From Actinomycetes bacterium (GTDB lineage Bacteria; Actinomycetota; Actinomycetes; Mycobacteriales; Mycobacteriaceae), in NCBI GenBank assembly GCA_023415515.1, contig JAEZKH010000333.1, positions 1 through 8,655 of the forward strand: a stretch of 8,655 nt of DNA, written 5' to 3'. Positions 6,733 through 8,655 of the stretch are shown in pieces. Numbering within the stretch: position 1 is the first letter of the stretch; each line of letters begins with the position of its first letter. The notes beneath the pieces are model-generated. The model saw only the letters and a program-made list of their open reading frames with translations, was not told where the DNA came from and searched no databases. A program made the position numbers and the translations under genes.

Positions 6733-8655
6733 ATCCCACGCTGACGTTCACCGAGACACCGCCGGAGACTCGGGATAGCTCGTCCAACAGGGCATTCCAT
6801 TCGCGCTCGACGCCGTCGAGCACGATGTGGAATTTCTGCTTCAGCTCTCCGACGGCACCGACGGCGAAGTCGAGGTCGATGTTGGTGATGGCGTCGAGCG
6901 CCACACTGAATTTCTTGGTCTTGTCGACGAGCGGTTCCAGTATCGTGCTGGGTTTCATCGCGACCAGCTGTGTCTTGGCGTCGGCGAACGGATCCGCCCC
7001 CGCGAAGAGCGTGGCCGGGGCGAGCGACTGAATCCGGTCGACACAGCTGTCGAAGACGGTGCCGAGTTCGGCCGCCAGCGCGGCAGGTGAGTGAACCGCG
7101 AGAAGCGAGATCGCGGCCTTGACGATGTCGCGTACCTCCTCTTCGATCGGGCCGGGGTCGAGCACCGTGAATCGGTCTGCTACGCGGTCGATCCCACCCT
7201 GTAATCGGTTGATCACGCTGTCAGGCATGAGCGGTTCGATGCCGGCGAAGACCGAGTCGATCAAGAGGAACAGTCCGTTGCCCAGTTCCTCGGCGAGTGC
7301 GCCGAAGCGGGCCTCGATTCTGCCGCCGATAGCGTCCAACTCGTCGGCAAGGCCGCTCGGGTCGACCCGAGCGAATACCGCGTCGAGGAACGCGTCAGTG
7401 TCCGTCGTCGGATCGAGCGCACCGGTGAGTAGCTCGGCGGGCAGCGCCGCATCGAGCGCACGGGCCAGCAGCCGGAGACTCCGACCGAGAGTCGCCGAAT
7501 CAGACGTGCTACGAATGAGTTTCGCTTGAACGACTGCTTCACCATCGGTGTCGATGTGCACCCTGGCGTCGAATTGCACCTCGCCCGCCGACGCCGTCAG
7601 TTGCGCATGCGCAGCGGCGTCGACCTCGATTGCCTGCACAGCCATCTGGAACGACTCGAGGTCGGTGCGAAGTTGTGCGAGGGGACCGCTGCCCGAGTTC
7701 GGGTCCAGCCACGCCATCCTCGTGTCGACGGCATCGCCGAGAAGCGCCGCGAACCCGCCGTCAGGGTCGGTCAGAGACCGCAGTCCGCGGGTCGCCGAGG
7801 CGAGCCCGGCAAGCGGTGGACCAACGGCCGCGCCGCCGAGTTCTGACAGCTTGGCGCGTATTTCGCCGGCGAACAGCGCCAGCGGGCGGAGAACGTCGCC
7901 GAGCTGGAACCCGTCGGCGGCGACCGGGGCAGGGACCGCACCGGACACGCCTGCCTGCAACCGGTCGCCCAGTCGGGTGGTCAGCTGGTGCGGCATGTCG
8001 CCGAGGCCCTTCAGGACGCTGTGAAGCGTTGCGGTGACGTCGATCTTGTCGAGCAGAGCGGTGAGTGCCCGATACGCCGCGCGCCATGGTGCGAAGAGCG
8101 GTGCAGGGTCCAATGACGCGGTCGCCTCGGCCACCAGACTCTGGAACCGGGTCTCCAGCGGCACGACCAGTGCGCGCGGATCCAGCTTTCGCAGCTGGAC
8201 AACCACATCGTCGAACAGCCGCTGGACCTCGTCGATCAGCTGCTGCGGACCGACCTTGTCCAGCGCGTCGAGGAGCTTCTCGAACGGCGGATCCAGTTCG
8301 GTGATCAGTGCGGCCGGCGTCGCCTTGGCCAATGCATCCCCGGCGACACGCCATGTGCCCTCGATGGGCTCGAGCAGTTTGGCGATGTCGATGAGTTCGA
8401 TCGATTCATCAAAGGGTTTGGTGAGTTGCACTGAAACGTCCATCTTGCGTAGGACGGCTGCCGCTGCCGCGACGGCGACCTTGACCGGTTCCGGCACGTC
8501 ACCGCTGCCGACTGCGTCGGCGACCTGACTGCGGATCCCGTGCATCACGTCCAGGGTCGCGGCGCCCGCTGCGTCGAAGTCGATAGCCGTCAACGAGTCG
8601 ACGAGCGTGCTGAGTTGCTGAGCGACCCCTTCGACGAAGGGCACGAGCCGCTCGA
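6731..8655 (-). CDS. Large helical repeat protein of unknown function, 5' end beyond the window
   Basis: I do not recognise this protein. The frame stays open to the right edge (residues E-R-L before the GTG at 8642-8644), so that GTG is probably an internal Val and the gene starts outside. The visible ~640 residues are nearly all amphipathic helix, rich in Ala, Leu, Asp and Val, with few aromatics, one Cys and no signal peptide or clear membrane span. Two stretches carry a repeat of about 23 residues, [LV]-x-P-x-x-L-x-x-x-[LV]-x-x-x-F (for example KLDPRALVVPLETRFQSL and VHSPAALAAELGTVFDSC). A short beta segment (about 355-377, VQFDARVHIDTDGEAVVQAK) interrupts the helices. The tail ends SGGVSVNVSVG. 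It is the first gene of a tight pair with the RHS-like protein, so the two products probably work together. Tape-measure-like, scaffold or surface-binding roles are all possible; none is shown. Confidence 0.75.
   Translation of the reverse strand, partial: ERLVPFVEGVAQQLSTLVDSLTAIDFDAAGAATLDVMHGIRSQVADAVGSGDVPEPVKVAVAAAAAVLRKMDVSVQLTKPFDESIELIDIAKLLEPIEGTWRVAGDALAKATPAALITELDPPFEKLLDALDKVGPQQLIDEVQRLFDDVVVQLRKLDPRALVVPLETRFQSLVAEATASLDPAPLFAPWRAAYRALTALLDKIDVTATLHSVLKGLGDMPHQLTTRLGDRLQAGVSGAVPAPVAADGFQLGDVLRPLALFAGEIRAKLSELGGAAVGPPLAGLASATRGLRSLTDPDGGFAALLGDAVDTRMAWLDPNSGSGPLAQLRTDLESFQMAVQAIEVDAAAHAQLTASAGEVQFDARVHIDTDGEAVVQAKLIRSTSDSATLGRSLRLLARALDAALPAELLTGALDPTTDTDAFLDAVFARVDPSGLADELDAIGGRIEARFGALAEELGNGLFLLIDSVFAGIEPLMPDSVINRLQGGIDRVADRFTVLDPGPIEEEVRDIVKAAISLLAVHSPAALAAELGTVFDSCVDRIQSLAPATLFAGADPFADAKTQLVAMKPSTILEPLVDKTKKFSVALDAITNIDLDFAVGAVGELKQKFHIVLDGVEREWNALLDELSRVSGGVSVNVSVG
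6887..7165 (-). repeat. 23-residue helical repeats, block 2
   Basis: The same pattern returns with Pro at 497, 520, 543 and 565: VLDPGPIEEEVRDIVKAA, VHSPAALAAELGTVFDSC, SLAPATLFAGADPFADAK and AMKPSTILEPLVDKTKKF. Spacing is 23, 23 and 22 residues. One isolated unit lies between the blocks at residues 426-448 (ARVDPSGLADELDAIGGRIE, about 7295-7369). Confidence 0.6.
7979..8326 (-). repeat. 23-residue helical repeats, block 1
   Basis: Counting residues from the GTG at 8644, Pro (or its equivalent) falls at 110, 133, 156, 180 and 203 (Val in the last). The units are KATPAALITELDPPFEKL, KVGPQQLIDEVQRLFDDV, KLDPRALVVPLETRFQSL, SLDPAPLFAPWRAAYRAL and KIDVTATLHSVLKGL. The spacing is therefore 23, 23, 24 and 23 residues. 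Each unit looks like one amphipathic helix starting at the Pro. Confidence 0.65.

Noticed and set aside
8642..8644. GTG as the true start of the helical protein
   Set aside because: The frame is open to the window edge, the residues before it (E-R-L) continue the helical pattern, and no ribosome binding site is visible in the few bases available.

Overview
This is a high-GC window with a strong G/C third-position bias, typical of an actinobacterium. A mycobacterial or Mycolicibacterium-like host is my best guess, but it rests on composition and general look only. No RNA genes, insertion sequences, integrases or CRISPR arrays are visible. The two large genes fill 911-8655 almost without gaps.

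Layout, read along the minus strand from the right edge: (1) 6731-8655, the 3' part of a large, almost wholly helical protein of unknown function. It is built partly from proline-punctuated amphipathic repeats of about 23 residues. (2) 911-6721, a 1936-residue protein starting 9 bases after the stop of (1), with a ribosome binding site overlapping that stop. It begins with a short RHS/YD-repeat core (to about residue 520). A very long C-terminal extension follows, holding a hydrophobic hairpin, three diverged beta repeats, an HELTH zinc-metallopeptidase-like motif and Ig-like beta-sandwich domains at the end. (3) After a 54-base gap with a small inverted repeat lies a class II aldolase/adducin-family gene (77-856). 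A one-base frameshift near 203-205 replaces its conserved C-terminus. On the plus strand, bases 1-51 are the last codons of a class V aminotransferase (cysteine desulfurase-like) gene that converges on the aldolase.

Genes (1) and (2) look like one translationally coupled accessory unit: a long helical repeat protein plus an RHS-shell protein carrying a putative zincin. RHS shells are known to encapsulate and deliver effectors (RHS/Tc toxins, type VI secretion, contractile injection systems), so an effector or envelope-associated injection role is possible. No secretion or injection-system gene lies in the window to prove it. The aldolase and aminotransferase genes look like ordinary metabolism, so the window probably spans the edge between an accessory locus and housekeeping genes.
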